This document shows, piece by piece, positions 6,715 to 13,658 of a DNA stretch of 13,964 bases. The DNA is taken from the NCBI GenBank assembly GCA_016780945.1, contig JADHKY010000017.1:1-13964 (forward strand), in the 5' to 3' direction. This stretch comes from Aquiluna sp. GTDB taxonomy: Bacteria > Actinomycetota > Actinomycetes > Actinomycetales > Microbacteriaceae. A program made the translations under genes and the position numbers. Position 1 is the first letter of the stretch; every line of letters begins with the position of its first letter. A model generated the notes under the pieces. That model had not been told where the DNA came from. It did no database searches and was given only the letters and a program-made list of their open reading frames with translations.

Positions 6715-8293
6715 TAGAGATCGCGCGAATCATCTCGGCCTGGATTTGATCCTTTAGCCCCTCAAGCAGCTCAGGAGCAATCGGCGAATCCACCGTGATG
6801 ACGCTCAAGGCCTTACCGCCCTTTTGCTGACGCGCAATGGTCATCGCTGCAATGTTGATCTGGGCCTCAGCAAAAGCTGCGCCGTAGATGGCAACGATTC
6901 CGGGACGATCTTGATAGACCATGACAACCATATTGTCGGCCATCGAAAGCTCAACGTCATAGCCATTGATTGACACGACCTTTTGGTGGTGCTTTGGCCC
7001 AATTACCGTGCCGCCTGCCGAGACCACAGTGCCATCGGAAAGCACGGCCTTCAGTGTGGTGACGTTGCGGTATTCATCGCTGACGGTGTCTTGAGTCAGC
7101 CGAACCTCAACCCCGCGCTGCTCGGCCATGATTGGTGCGTTTACGTAGGAGACCTGCTCGGTCACCATGGTCTGGAACAGTCCCTTAAGGGCAGCCAGCT
7201 TCAAAACCGTGACATCGTGAGCTGCAATTTCACCTCGTGCCTCAAACTCAACCGAAACGATTGAGGTGTGAGCAAGGCCGGCGACAATCTGCCCGAGCTT
7301 CTCGGCAAGGGGAATCCCTGGCTTCACGGAGGAGTCAATGACACCTCCGGCGACATTTACAGCATCCGGCACCAAGTCTCCGGCGAGTGCGAGCCTGACG
7401 CTTCTAGCAACCGAAACACCCGCCTTCTCCTGAGCCTCATCGGTAGAGGCACCGAGGTGCGGGGTAAGGATTACATTCTCAAGCTCCAAAAGCGGTGACC
7501 CGGTCGGAGGCTCGGAGACATAGACGTCTAGGCCCGCACCGGCAATCTGTTTTGCCTTCAATGCTTTGTAGAGGGCATCCTCATCGATGATGCCTCCACG
7601 AGAGCAGTTCACAATTCTCAGGTTTGGCTTGGCCATGGCGAACTCTTTGGTTGAGATCATGCCTGTGGTCTCGGCAGTCTTGGGGATGTGAATTGTGACA
7701 TAGTCACTTCGCTTCATCAGCTCTTCAAGATCTACAAGCTCAACGCCGATCTGCTCGGCCCTTGCCTGCGTCACATAGGGGTCGTAGCCAATCAGGGTTG
7801 CGCCAAAGCCTGCAAGACGTTGGGCTACAAGTGTTCCAATTCGGCCCAGGCCAACAATTCCGATGGTCTTCTCATAGAGCTCAACACCGGTGAATTTACT
7901 CCTGAGCCACTTGCCCTCTTTCATGGAGGCATGGGAAGAAGGGATGTGTCTGGAGAGGGCCATGATGTGGCCAATGGCCAGTTCTGCGGCCGAGATAACA
8001 TTCGAGGTTGGCGCATTTACCACCATGACACCTGCCGCGGTGGCGGCCTTGATGTCGACGTTGTCAAGCCCGACTCCGGCTCTCGCAATGACTTTGAGTT
8101 TTGGGGCCTTTGATACGGCCTCTTCGTCCATCTTGGTGGCAGAGCGAATCAGTACCGCATTCGCATCAGCGAGCGCGTCAAAGAGGGCTGGCCGATCGGT
8201 GCCGTCAACACTGCGGACGTCAAAATCCGGACCGAGCGCCTCCACAGTTGCCGGGGATAGCTCCTCGGCAATCAGAACAATTGGCTTGGACAA
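6698..8293 (-). CDS. serA: D-3-phosphoglycerate dehydrogenase (long, ACT-regulated type), TTG start
   Basis: First enzyme of serine synthesis, oxidising 3-phosphoglycerate with NAD. At 531 residues it is the long form known from mycobacteria: N-terminal substrate domain, NAD domain with GLGRIG (149-154), catalytic R232 in NCSRGG, E261 in SEPP and H279 in PHLGAST, an intervening allosteric-type domain (about 320-450), and a C-terminal ACT domain (about 455-531, VYQDRPGIVAIYG), which in the family binds serine for feedback inhibition. The start is TTG at 8293, one residue before SKPIVLIAEE, with AGG seven bases upstream; no ATG is available. A cysteine-rich small gene ends 59 nt upstream with no clear terminator, so serA may be read from that gene's promoter. 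Its stop lies inside the end of the convergent CoADR gene. Serine feeds cysteine synthesis, a link to the sulfur genes around it. Confidence 0.97.
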   Translation of the reverse strand: MSKPIVLIAEELSPATVEALGPDFDVRSVDGTDRPALFDALADANAVLIRSATKMDEEAVSKAPKLKVIARAGVGLDNVDIKAATAAGVMVVNAPTSNVISAAELAIGHIMALSRHIPSSHASMKEGKWLRSKFTGVELYEKTIGIVGLGRIGTLVAQRLAGFGATLIGYDPYVTQARAEQIGVELVDLEELMKRSDYVTIHIPKTAETTGMISTKEFAMAKPNLRIVNCSRGGIIDEDALYKALKAKQIAGAGLDVYVSEPPTGSPLLELENVILTPHLGASTDEAQEKAGVSVARSVRLALAGDLVPDAVNVAGGVIDSSVKPGIPLAEKLGQIVAGLAHTSIVSVEFEARGEIAAHDVTVLKLAALKGLFQTMVTEQVSYVNAPIMAEQRGVEVRLTQDTVSDEYRNVTTLKAVLSDGTVVSAGGTVIGPKHHQKVVSINGYDVELSMADNMVVMVYQDRPGIVAIYGAAFAEAQINIAAMTIARQQKGGKALSVITVDSPIAPELLEGLKDQIQAEMIRAISITEQY

Positions 8294-8330
8294 TAGCTGA
8301 CCTAACGAAAATCTACGATGATGGGATTTC

Positions 8331-8358
8331 CGCTAAGTCTAGCGATTTATTGCTAGCG
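8331..8358. repeat. Cluster of CGCTA/TAGCG short inverted repeats before serA
   Basis: The stretch contains CGCTA-AGTC-TAGCG (8331-8344), a 5-bp inverted repeat with a 4-base loop, and CTAGC...GCTAG (arms 5 bp, 8-base AT-rich loop) overlapping it, with a third TAGCG at 8354-8358. The two hairpins are mutually exclusive. No T-run follows on either strand, so it does not look like a terminator. It overlaps the stop codon of the small Cys-rich gene and lies in the serA leader. Confidence 0.4.
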
Positions 8359-8472
8359 AGGGCAGGTGCAGAGCTGTGACTCTGCAACACCGGCAAGCGC
8401 CTCTTCGACGTGCTGGCCGCACCCTTCCCAAGTGATCCTGCTGCAGCTTGAACAAATGGCTTGTGAGCACAT
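8353..8472 (-). CDS. Small cysteine-rich protein (39 aa) behind a CstR-type operator
   Basis: A 39-codon gene with an ATG at 8472, AAGGA six bases upstream, and a TAG at 8353. The protein has six cysteines: C2, a CxxC pair (C7, C10), C18 in the motif W-E-G-C-G-Q-H (15-21), and a C-x-C near the end (C35, C37). I recall similar 35-45 residue actinobacterial hypothetical proteins beginning MC..., with a CxxC and a WxGCGxH motif; they have no assigned function that I know. The Cys/His pattern suggests binding of a metal such as zinc, or a thiol acting on reactive sulfur; neither is shown. Evidence that it is real: good ribosome site, promoter-like hexamers and an operator upstream, motif-like spacing of Cys, Trp and His, and no overlap with other genes. 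It lies between the ilvC terminator and serA, probably co-transcribed with serA. Confidence 0.8.
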   Translation of the reverse strand: MCSQAICSSCSRITWEGCGQHVEEALAGVAESQLCTCPR

Positions 8473-8505
8473 AACAATTCCTTTTCTTGAATCTTGTTTC
8501 AATTT

Positions 8506-8535
8506 AGTTTACTAATACCCCTGGGGGTATTGCAA
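8506..8535 (-). promoter_or_regulatory. Putative promoter of the small Cys-rich gene (and perhaps serA)
   Basis: On the minus strand TTGCAA (8530-8535) and TAAACT (8506-8511) are separated by 18 nt, a reasonable sigma-70-type -35/-10 pair. The spacer is almost entirely filled by the inverted repeat at 8515-8530, so a bound repressor would block polymerase. Predicted initiation near 8499 leaves a leader of about 26 nt before the ATG at 8472. Assigned by eye from consensus. Confidence 0.5.
8515..8530. promoter_or_regulatory. CsoR/CstR-type operator, copy 2
   Basis: ATACCC-CTGG-GGGTAT has the same arms and the same 4-bp spacer length as the copy at 4732-4747. It extends outward by one more A/T pair (8514-8531), giving an 18-bp near-perfect palindrome. 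It lies between the ilvC terminator and the small Cys-rich gene, inside that gene's putative promoter and 43 bases upstream of its ATG. Confidence 0.78.
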
Positions 8536-8549
8536 AACAACGAAAGAAA

Positions 8550-8569
8550 AGTCCCCGTTGCCGGGGACT
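8550..8569 (-). terminator. Rho-independent terminator of the ilv operon
   Basis: A perfect 8-bp GC-rich stem, AGTCCCCG / CGGGGACT, with a 4-base loop lies 13 bases after the ilvC stop. On the minus strand it is followed by TTTTCTTTCGTTTT. On the plus strand AAATCTTTTT follows, so it could work in both directions, but no plus-strand gene ends here. It separates the ilv operon from the small Cys-rich gene and its operator. Confidence 0.85.
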
Positions 8570-8582
8570 AAATCTTTTTGGC

Positions 8583-9608
8583 TTACCTCGCGGCGGAACC
8601 CTCTTGGTAGTCGTCATCGTTCTGAATCCAGCTGAAGAGTTTGCGCAGCTCGCGACCGGTGGCCTCGATTGGGTGCTGCTCCCCCTTGGCGCGCAGTGCC
8701 TTGAACTCAGGTCCGCCCGCATCCTGGTCTCCGATGAAGCGATCGGCAAAGGCGCCGGACTGAATGTCAGCTAGCACCGCCTTCATGTTCTCCTTGACCG
8801 ATGGGTCGATAACCCTTGGCCCGGAAACGTAGTCGCCATACTCAGCGGTGTCGGAGACGCTCCAGCGCTGCTTGGCAATGCCACCCTCATACATCAGGTC
8901 GACGATGAGCTTGAGCTCGTGAAGGACCTCGAAATAGGCAATCTCGGGCTGGTAGCCAGCCTCGACCAGAGTCTCAAAGCCATACATCACAAGCTGAGAT
9001 GCGCCACCGCAGAGAACTGCCTGCTCACCGAAGAGGTCAGTCTCGGTCTCCTCAGTGAAGGTGGTCTTGATTGTGCCGGCACGAGTTCCACCGATGCCCT
9101 TGGAGTAGGAGAGCCCTAGCTCAAAAGCATCACCGGTTGCGTCCTGCTCAACAGCAATTAGGTTTGGCACTCCTCTGCCTGCTGCGTATTCGCGGCGGAC
9201 GATGTGGCCTGGGCCCTTTGGAGCAACAAGCATTACGTTCACGTTGGCAGGAGGCTTGATGAAGCCAAAGCGAATTGCGAAGCCGTGGCCGAATACCAAG
9301 GTGTCACCCTCGGACAGATTTGGCTCAATTTCTTGGCTGTAGAGATCGCGCTGCTTTGGGTCCGGAACTAGCACCACAATGACGCTTGCCCACTTGACTG
9401 CCTCAGCCGGAGTGAGAACCTTTAGGCCCTGCTCCTCAGCCTTGGCCTTTGACTTCGAGCCCTCCTGAAGGCCTACAACGACGTCAACGCCGGAGTCTTT
9501 CAGGTTGAGAGCGTGAGCGTGTCCCTGGGAACCAAATCCCAAAACCGCAACCTTTTTACCCTGAATGATTGATAGGTCGGCATCGCTGTCGTAGAAGATT
9601 TCTGCCAC
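8583..9608 (-). CDS. ilvC: Ketol-acid reductoisomerase (class I)
   Basis: Isomerises and reduces 2-acetolactate or 2-aceto-2-hydroxybutyrate, the second common step of valine and isoleucine synthesis, with Mg2+ and normally NADPH. At 341 residues it is the short class I enzyme. The Rossmann motif GFGSQGHAHALNL is at 24-36 and the phosphate-binding loop LQEGSKS at 47-53, whose serines suit NADPH. H108 lies in GHGF and K131 in APKGPGH. The C-terminal knot carries the metal ligands D191 and E195 (TDLFGEQ), E227 and E231 (FEVLHE), and the substrate-binding serine in SVSDTAEYG. The start is GTG at 9608, which yields the canonical AEIFYDSDADLS; upstream is a purine-rich AGAGAGAGAAA rather than a strong ribosome site. 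It lies 36 nt after ilvN and is the last gene of the operon, with a terminator just downstream. Confidence 0.97.
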   Translation of the reverse strand: MAEIFYDSDADLSIIQGKKVAVLGFGSQGHAHALNLKDSGVDVVVGLQEGSKSKAKAEEQGLKVLTPAEAVKWASVIVVLVPDPKQRDLYSQEIEPNLSEGDTLVFGHGFAIRFGFIKPPANVNVMLVAPKGPGHIVRREYAAGRGVPNLIAVEQDATGDAFELGLSYSKGIGGTRAGTIKTTFTEETETDLFGEQAVLCGGASQLVMYGFETLVEAGYQPEIAYFEVLHELKLIVDLMYEGGIAKQRWSVSDTAEYGDYVSGPRVIDPSVKENMKAVLADIQSGAFADRFIGDQDAGGPEFKALRAKGEQHPIEATGRELRKLFSWIQNDDDYQEGSAAR

Positions 9609-9644
9609 TGTCTTTTTCTCTCTCTGTTGTTTGTCTAAAAGCTC

Positions 9645-10151
9645 TTACTTAAGAACCTTCTCGCTCATGGATTTAGATCCACGAGAAATTGCAATTGCGC
9701 CGGACTGCACCAGCTCTTTGATGCCAAACGGCTCCAGAACCTTGATAAAAGCTTTGCACTTTGCGCTGTCTCCGGTGACCTCGATAACCACGGAGTCGCT
9801 GACCACGTCGATAACTCGAGCCCTAAAAAGAGTCACGGCCTCGAGAACCTGAGACCTGGTTGAAGCGTCGGTGCGCACCTTGACCAGCATGTGGTCTCTG
9901 GCAACCGATGAGTCGTCCTCTAGCTCCACAATCTTGAGCACGTTGACTAGCTTGTTCAGCTGCTTAGTAACTTGCTCGAGCGGCTGGCCATCAAGGTTCA
10001 CAACCACCGTCATACGGGAAACTCCCTCTACTTCGGTTGTTCCCACGGCCAGGGACTCAATGTTGAATCCGCGGCGAGCAAATAAAGCTGCGACGCGGGT
10101 AAGGATTCCAGGCTTGTCTTCGACAAGCAGGGAAAGCACGTGCTGACTCAT
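9645..10151 (-). CDS. ilvN: Acetolactate synthase, regulatory (small) subunit
   Basis: Regulatory partner of IlvB that raises its activity and gives feedback control by branched-chain amino acids, mainly valine. 168 residues, the usual actinobacterial length. The N-terminal ACT domain (about 3-77) shows LLVEDKPGILTRVAALFARRGFNIESL with the glycine-containing effector-binding loop DKPGIL. The C-terminal domain (about 90-165) has the HMLVKVRTD and RARVIDVVSDSVVIEVTG segments. The ATG at 10151 has GAGGAG five bases upstream, located inside the last codons of ilvB, and only 2 nt separate the genes, so translation is coupled to ilvB; this fits assembly of a stoichiometric complex. Confidence 0.97.
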   Translation of the reverse strand: MSQHVLSLLVEDKPGILTRVAALFARRGFNIESLAVGTTEVEGVSRMTVVVNLDGQPLEQVTKQLNKLVNVLKIVELEDDSSVARDHMLVKVRTDASTRSQVLEAVTLFRARVIDVVSDSVVIEVTGDSAKCKAFIKVLEPFGIKELVQSGAIAISRGSKSMSEKVLK

Positions 10152-10153
10152 GG

Positions 10154-11908
10154 CTACTCCTCACCGTCCCAAATTGGGGCCGCGTCACGAGCATATTGCA
10201 CCGCATCGTTGGAGACTCCGGCGGGAACCATTGGCCAAACCATGGCGTCGCGACCCACGATGAAGTCGATGACAACGGGTCGATCGTTGGTCTCCATGGC
10301 CAGCTTGATTGCTGCATCCACCTCTTCGACCTTCTCCACGCGAATTGCTAGGCAGCCATAGGCGTCGGAGAGCTTCACGAAGTCCGGCACCATCTGGGTG
10401 TCGGTGCCGGTGTGGAGGTCGGTGTTTGAGTAGCGCTTGTTATAAAAAAGCGTCTGCCACTGGCGCACCATGCCCAGCGAAGAGTTGTTTATAATCGCAA
10501 CCTTGATTGGTATCTGGTTGATGGTGCAGGTGGCAAGCTCCTGATTAGTCATTTGGAAACAGCCATCGCCATCGATTGCCCAGACCAACTTCTCGGGCAT
10601 TGCAACCTTTGCGCCCATGGCTGCAGGAACTGCATAGCCCATGGTTCCCGCGCCACCAGAGTTCAGCCAGGTGTTTGGGTTTTCATAATTGATGAACTGT
10701 GCCGACCACATCTGGTGCTGGCCAACGCCTGCTGCATAGATGGCCTCGGGTCCAGAAAGCTGACCAATTCTCTCGATTACGTACTGCGGAGCCAACTTGC
10801 CATCGTCAAGGTCGTTGTAGCCGAGCGGGTAGCGCTCCTTAAGCCCGTTTAGGTAGCTCCACCACTCTGAGATGTCGTACTTCTTGCCCTTGAGCTGCTT
10901 CTCCAGCTCTTGGGTCAGCATCGCGATTACAACCTTTGCGTCTCCCACGATTGGCACATCTGCGTGACGGATCTTGCCGATTTCCGCCGGGTCAATGTCA
11001 ACGTGAATAACCTTTGCACCCTTAGCAAATGTCTTGACATCGCCAGTTACGCGGTCATCAAATCGAGCGCCCAGAGTAATGAGCAAATCTGCCTTCTGGA
11101 GGCCGGTAACAGCTGGCACGGTGCCGTGCATGCCGGGCATGCCCAAATGCTGCGGGTCAGAGTCTGGATAGGCACCGCGTGCCATCAGGGTGGTTGTCAC
11201 CGGGGCACCGATCAGCTTGGCCAGCTTGTGAAGCTCCTTATGAGCACCAGCGCGGATTACTCCACCGCCTACATAGAGAATCGGCTTCTTTGACTGAAGA
11301 ATCAGCTCTGCAGCGGCCTGAACCTGCTTGCCATGAGGGTCAGTTACTGGCTTGTAGCCAGGAGTCATCTCCTTGGTGGGGGGCCAGCTGAACTCAAACT
11401 TTGCGTTCTGAGCATCCTTGGCAACGTCCACCAAAACCGGTCCCGGCCTGCCTGTGGTTGCGATCTCAATCGCGGATGCCATGACAGCCGGGATGTCCTC
11501 GGCCTTGGTTACTAGGAAGCTGTGCTTTGTGATCGGCATCGTGATTCCAACGATGTCTGCCTCTTGGAAGGCGTCGGTGCCGATTGCGTGCGAATTCACC
11601 TGGCCGGTTATGGCCAGTATTGGAACGGAGTCCATGTGAGCGTCGGCGATTGCCGTAACCAGGTTCGTTGCACCGGGTCCGCTGGTTGCAATGCAGACTC
11701 CAAGCCTGCCGCTAGCGGCCGCGTAGCCCTCGGCTGCGTGCCCTGCACCCTGCTCGTGACGAACGAGGATGTGGCGAATCTTGCTGGAGTCCATGAGCGG
11801 GTCATAGGTTGGGAGAATTGCTCCACCTGGAAGCCCGAAGACCGTGTCCACGCCAAGTAGCTCCAGGGAACGAATAATTGCCTGGGCACCTGAAAGGGTC
11901 TCTGTCAT
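10154..11908 (-). CDS. ilvB: Acetolactate synthase, catalytic (large) subunit
   Basis: Thiamine diphosphate- and FAD-dependent condensation of two pyruvates to acetolactate, or of pyruvate with 2-oxobutyrate: the committed step of branched-chain amino acid synthesis. 584 residues with the three-domain fold: N-terminal pyrimidine-binding domain with VFGLPGGAILP (23-33) and catalytic E52 in RHEQGAGHAAEGYA; middle FAD-binding domain with LGARFDDRVTG (279-289); C-terminal diphosphate domain with the GDG...NN motif (447-449 to 474-475). The ATG at 11908 has GGAG five bases upstream. It starts 19 nt after the ilvD stop and is coupled to ilvN. A quinone-type or fermentative ALS is unlikely given the RFDDRVTG segment and the adjacent ilvN. 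Confidence 0.98.
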   Translation of the reverse strand: MTETLSGAQAIIRSLELLGVDTVFGLPGGAILPTYDPLMDSSKIRHILVRHEQGAGHAAEGYAAASGRLGVCIATSGPGATNLVTAIADAHMDSVPILAITGQVNSHAIGTDAFQEADIVGITMPITKHSFLVTKAEDIPAVMASAIEIATTGRPGPVLVDVAKDAQNAKFEFSWPPTKEMTPGYKPVTDPHGKQVQAAAELILQSKKPILYVGGGVIRAGAHKELHKLAKLIGAPVTTTLMARGAYPDSDPQHLGMPGMHGTVPAVTGLQKADLLITLGARFDDRVTGDVKTFAKGAKVIHVDIDPAEIGKIRHADVPIVGDAKVVIAMLTQELEKQLKGKKYDISEWWSYLNGLKERYPLGYNDLDDGKLAPQYVIERIGQLSGPEAIYAAGVGQHQMWSAQFINYENPNTWLNSGGAGTMGYAVPAAMGAKVAMPEKLVWAIDGDGCFQMTNQELATCTINQIPIKVAIINNSSLGMVRQWQTLFYNKRYSNTDLHTGTDTQMVPDFVKLSDAYGCLAIRVEKVEEVDAAIKLAMETNDRPVVIDFIVGRDAMVWPMVPAGVSNDAVQYARDAAPIWDGEE

Positions 11909-11927
11909 CGAATCTCCAAAATAGTAA

Positions 11928-13619
11928 TTAACCGCAGTATGCGCCCTCGGAGGCCGAGTGCACCAACTTGGTGTATTTCGCTAGAACGCCGCGGGTATAG
12001 CGCGGTGGCAATGGCTGCCACTGCTGCTTCCTCGCAGCCAGCTCATCATCGTCGACCAGTAAGTCAAGCGATCGAGCTGCAACATCGACTCGAATCAAGT
12101 CTCCATCACGAACCAGAGCAATCGGTCCACCATCGGTGGCCTCTGGGGCAATGTGGCCGATACAAAGGCCGGTTGTGCCGCCCGAGAATCTGCCGTCCGT
12201 CAATAGTAGGACATCTTTACCCAATCCCGCACCCTTGATTGCTCCCGTGATGGCTAGCATCTCGCGCATTCCAGGGCCACCCTTAGGGCCCTCGTAGCGA
12301 ATCACAACTACGTCACCGGCCTTGATCTCACCCCTGGTGAGAGCCTCCATCGCCGCAGCCTCACGCTCGAAGACCTTTGCTGGACCCTCAAAAGTTTCCA
12401 GGTCAAATCCGGCTGTCTTCACTACCGCGCCCTCTGGGGCGATGCTGCCGCGCAAAATCGCAATGCCTCCGTCTTTGTGAATTGGGTTGTTCATTGCGCG
12501 GATGATTTTGCCGTCTGGGTCAGGAGGATTTATCTCTGCGAGGTTCTCCCTTAGCGTTTTACCGGTTGCAGTCATCACGTCCCCGTGCATCAGGCCTGCA
12601 TCCAGCAGTGCCTTCATGACAACCGGTACCCCACCGACTCGGTCAACGTCATTCATCACAAACTGCCCGAAAGGCTTCAGGTCTCCAAGGTGCGGGACCT
12701 TGTCCGCAATTCGGTTGAAGTCATCTAGGGTTAGCTCTACTTCCGCCTCACGGGCAATGGCGAGCAGGTGCAGCACGGCGTTGGTCGAACCTCCGAAGGC
12801 CATCAGCACCGCAATTGCATTCTCAAAAGCCTCCTTGGTGAGGATTTGTCTTGCGGTGATGCCCTTTGAAATCAGGTTCACTACCGCCTCGCCGCTTCGG
12901 TGTGCCCAGGTGTCACGCCTTCTATCTGCCGAAGGTGGCGCTGCGCTGCCGGGAAGCGAGAGGCCGAGTGCTTCTCCGATTGAAGCCATGGTGTTTGCGG
13001 TATACATTCCGCCACAGGCTCCCTCACCCGGACAGATTGCACGCTCAATTCGACCGAGGTCTTCCTCGCTCATCGTGCCTGCCTTGCACGCTCCAACCGC
13101 CTCAAAGGCATCGATGATCGTGACCTGTTTTTCCGTGCCGTCGGAGAGCTTTACCCAACCCGGGGCGATAGATCCGGCATAAAGAAATACTGCTGAGACA
13201 TCCAGCCTGGCAGCTGCCATCATCATCCCCGGCAAAGACTTGTCACAGCCTGCGAGCAAGACCGTGCCGTCAAGGCGCTCGGCTTCCATGACGGTCTCTA
13301 CTGAGTCCGCGATGACCTCACGAGAAACCAGCGAGAAGTGCATGCCCTCATGGCCCATTGAGATGCCGTCCGACATTGAAATCGTTCCAAATTTCATTCC
13401 AAAGCCACCAGCCGCCGCAATTCCTTCTTTTGAGGCGTCGGCAAGGCGGTCAAGTGAAAGGTTGCAGGGGGTTATTTCGTTCCACGATGAGGCAATTCCG
13501 ATTTGTGGCTTTACCCAGTCCTCATCTCCCATACCAACGGCCCTGAGCATTCCGCGCGCGGGTGCCCTCTCAATACCGTCGGTGACGACGTGGCTTCTTG
13601 GCTTCATCTGGTTAGTCAT
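11928..13619 (-). CDS. ilvD: Dihydroxy-acid dehydratase
   Basis: Iron-sulfur enzyme that dehydrates 2,3-dihydroxy-isovalerate and -methylvalerate to the 2-oxo acids used by IlvE. In the 563-residue form the putative cluster cysteines are C52 (NEITPCNLSLDRL), C125 (LLAGCDKSLPGMMMAAARL) and C202 (GEGACGGMYTANT). The Mg-binding acids and the carbamylatable lysine fall in DGISMGHEGM (84-93) and CDKSLPG (K127), and the catalytic serine is S479 in DGRFSGG. I chose ATG 13619, ahead of KPRSHVVTDGIERAPARGML. A TTG at 13670 is in frame but adds 17 residues that run into the divergent crtB-like start. There is no good ribosome site, and a -10-like TAAGAT ends 7 bases before the ATG, so translation may be leaderless. 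It is first in the ilvD-ilvB-ilvN-ilvC operon. Confidence 0.97.
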   Translation of the reverse strand: MTNQMKPRSHVVTDGIERAPARGMLRAVGMGDEDWVKPQIGIASSWNEITPCNLSLDRLADASKEGIAAAGGFGMKFGTISMSDGISMGHEGMHFSLVSREVIADSVETVMEAERLDGTVLLAGCDKSLPGMMMAAARLDVSAVFLYAGSIAPGWVKLSDGTEKQVTIIDAFEAVGACKAGTMSEEDLGRIERAICPGEGACGGMYTANTMASIGEALGLSLPGSAAPPSADRRRDTWAHRSGEAVVNLISKGITARQILTKEAFENAIAVLMAFGGSTNAVLHLLAIAREAEVELTLDDFNRIADKVPHLGDLKPFGQFVMNDVDRVGGVPVVMKALLDAGLMHGDVMTATGKTLRENLAEINPPDPDGKIIRAMNNPIHKDGGIAILRGSIAPEGAVVKTAGFDLETFEGPAKVFEREAAAMEALTRGEIKAGDVVVIRYEGPKGGPGMREMLAITGAIKGAGLGKDVLLLTDGRFSGGTTGLCIGHIAPEATDGGPIALVRDGDLIRVDVAARSLDLLVDDDELAARKQQWQPLPPRYTRGVLAKYTKLVHSASEGAYCG

Positions 13620-13626
13620 GGGCTCA

Positions 13627-13655
13627 ATCTTATGTTGATAAGGAGGTAGCCTGAA
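13627..13655 (-). promoter_or_regulatory. Putative promoter of the ilv operon (leaderless type)
   Basis: On the minus strand TAAGAT (13627-13632) is a good -10, preceded after 17 nt by a poor -35, TTCAGG (13650-13655). Seven bases separate the -10 from the ilvD ATG, so initiation would fall at or next to the start codon. The -35 overlaps the leader of the divergent crtB-like gene. Consensus match by eye only. Confidence 0.4.
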
Positions 13656-13658
13656 CTC

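Noticed and set aside
7688..8300. Two overlapping plus-strand open frames of 136-141 codons opposite serA
   Set aside because: Both are antisense to the conserved SerA substrate and NAD domains and overlap each other in different frames; no recognisable domains.
9609..9644. Possible attenuator or leader peptide between ilvN and ilvC
   Set aside because: The 36-nt gap is only purine-rich on the coding strand; no hairpin, no run of Leu/Val/Ile codons and no terminator-like sequence is present.
12487..13182. A 231-codon plus-strand open frame opposite ilvD
   Set aside because: It lies entirely antisense to conserved ilvD sequence, is Ser/Arg/Pro-rich with low complexity, matches no domain I recognise and has no ribosome site. 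It is a shadow of codon bias in ilvD.
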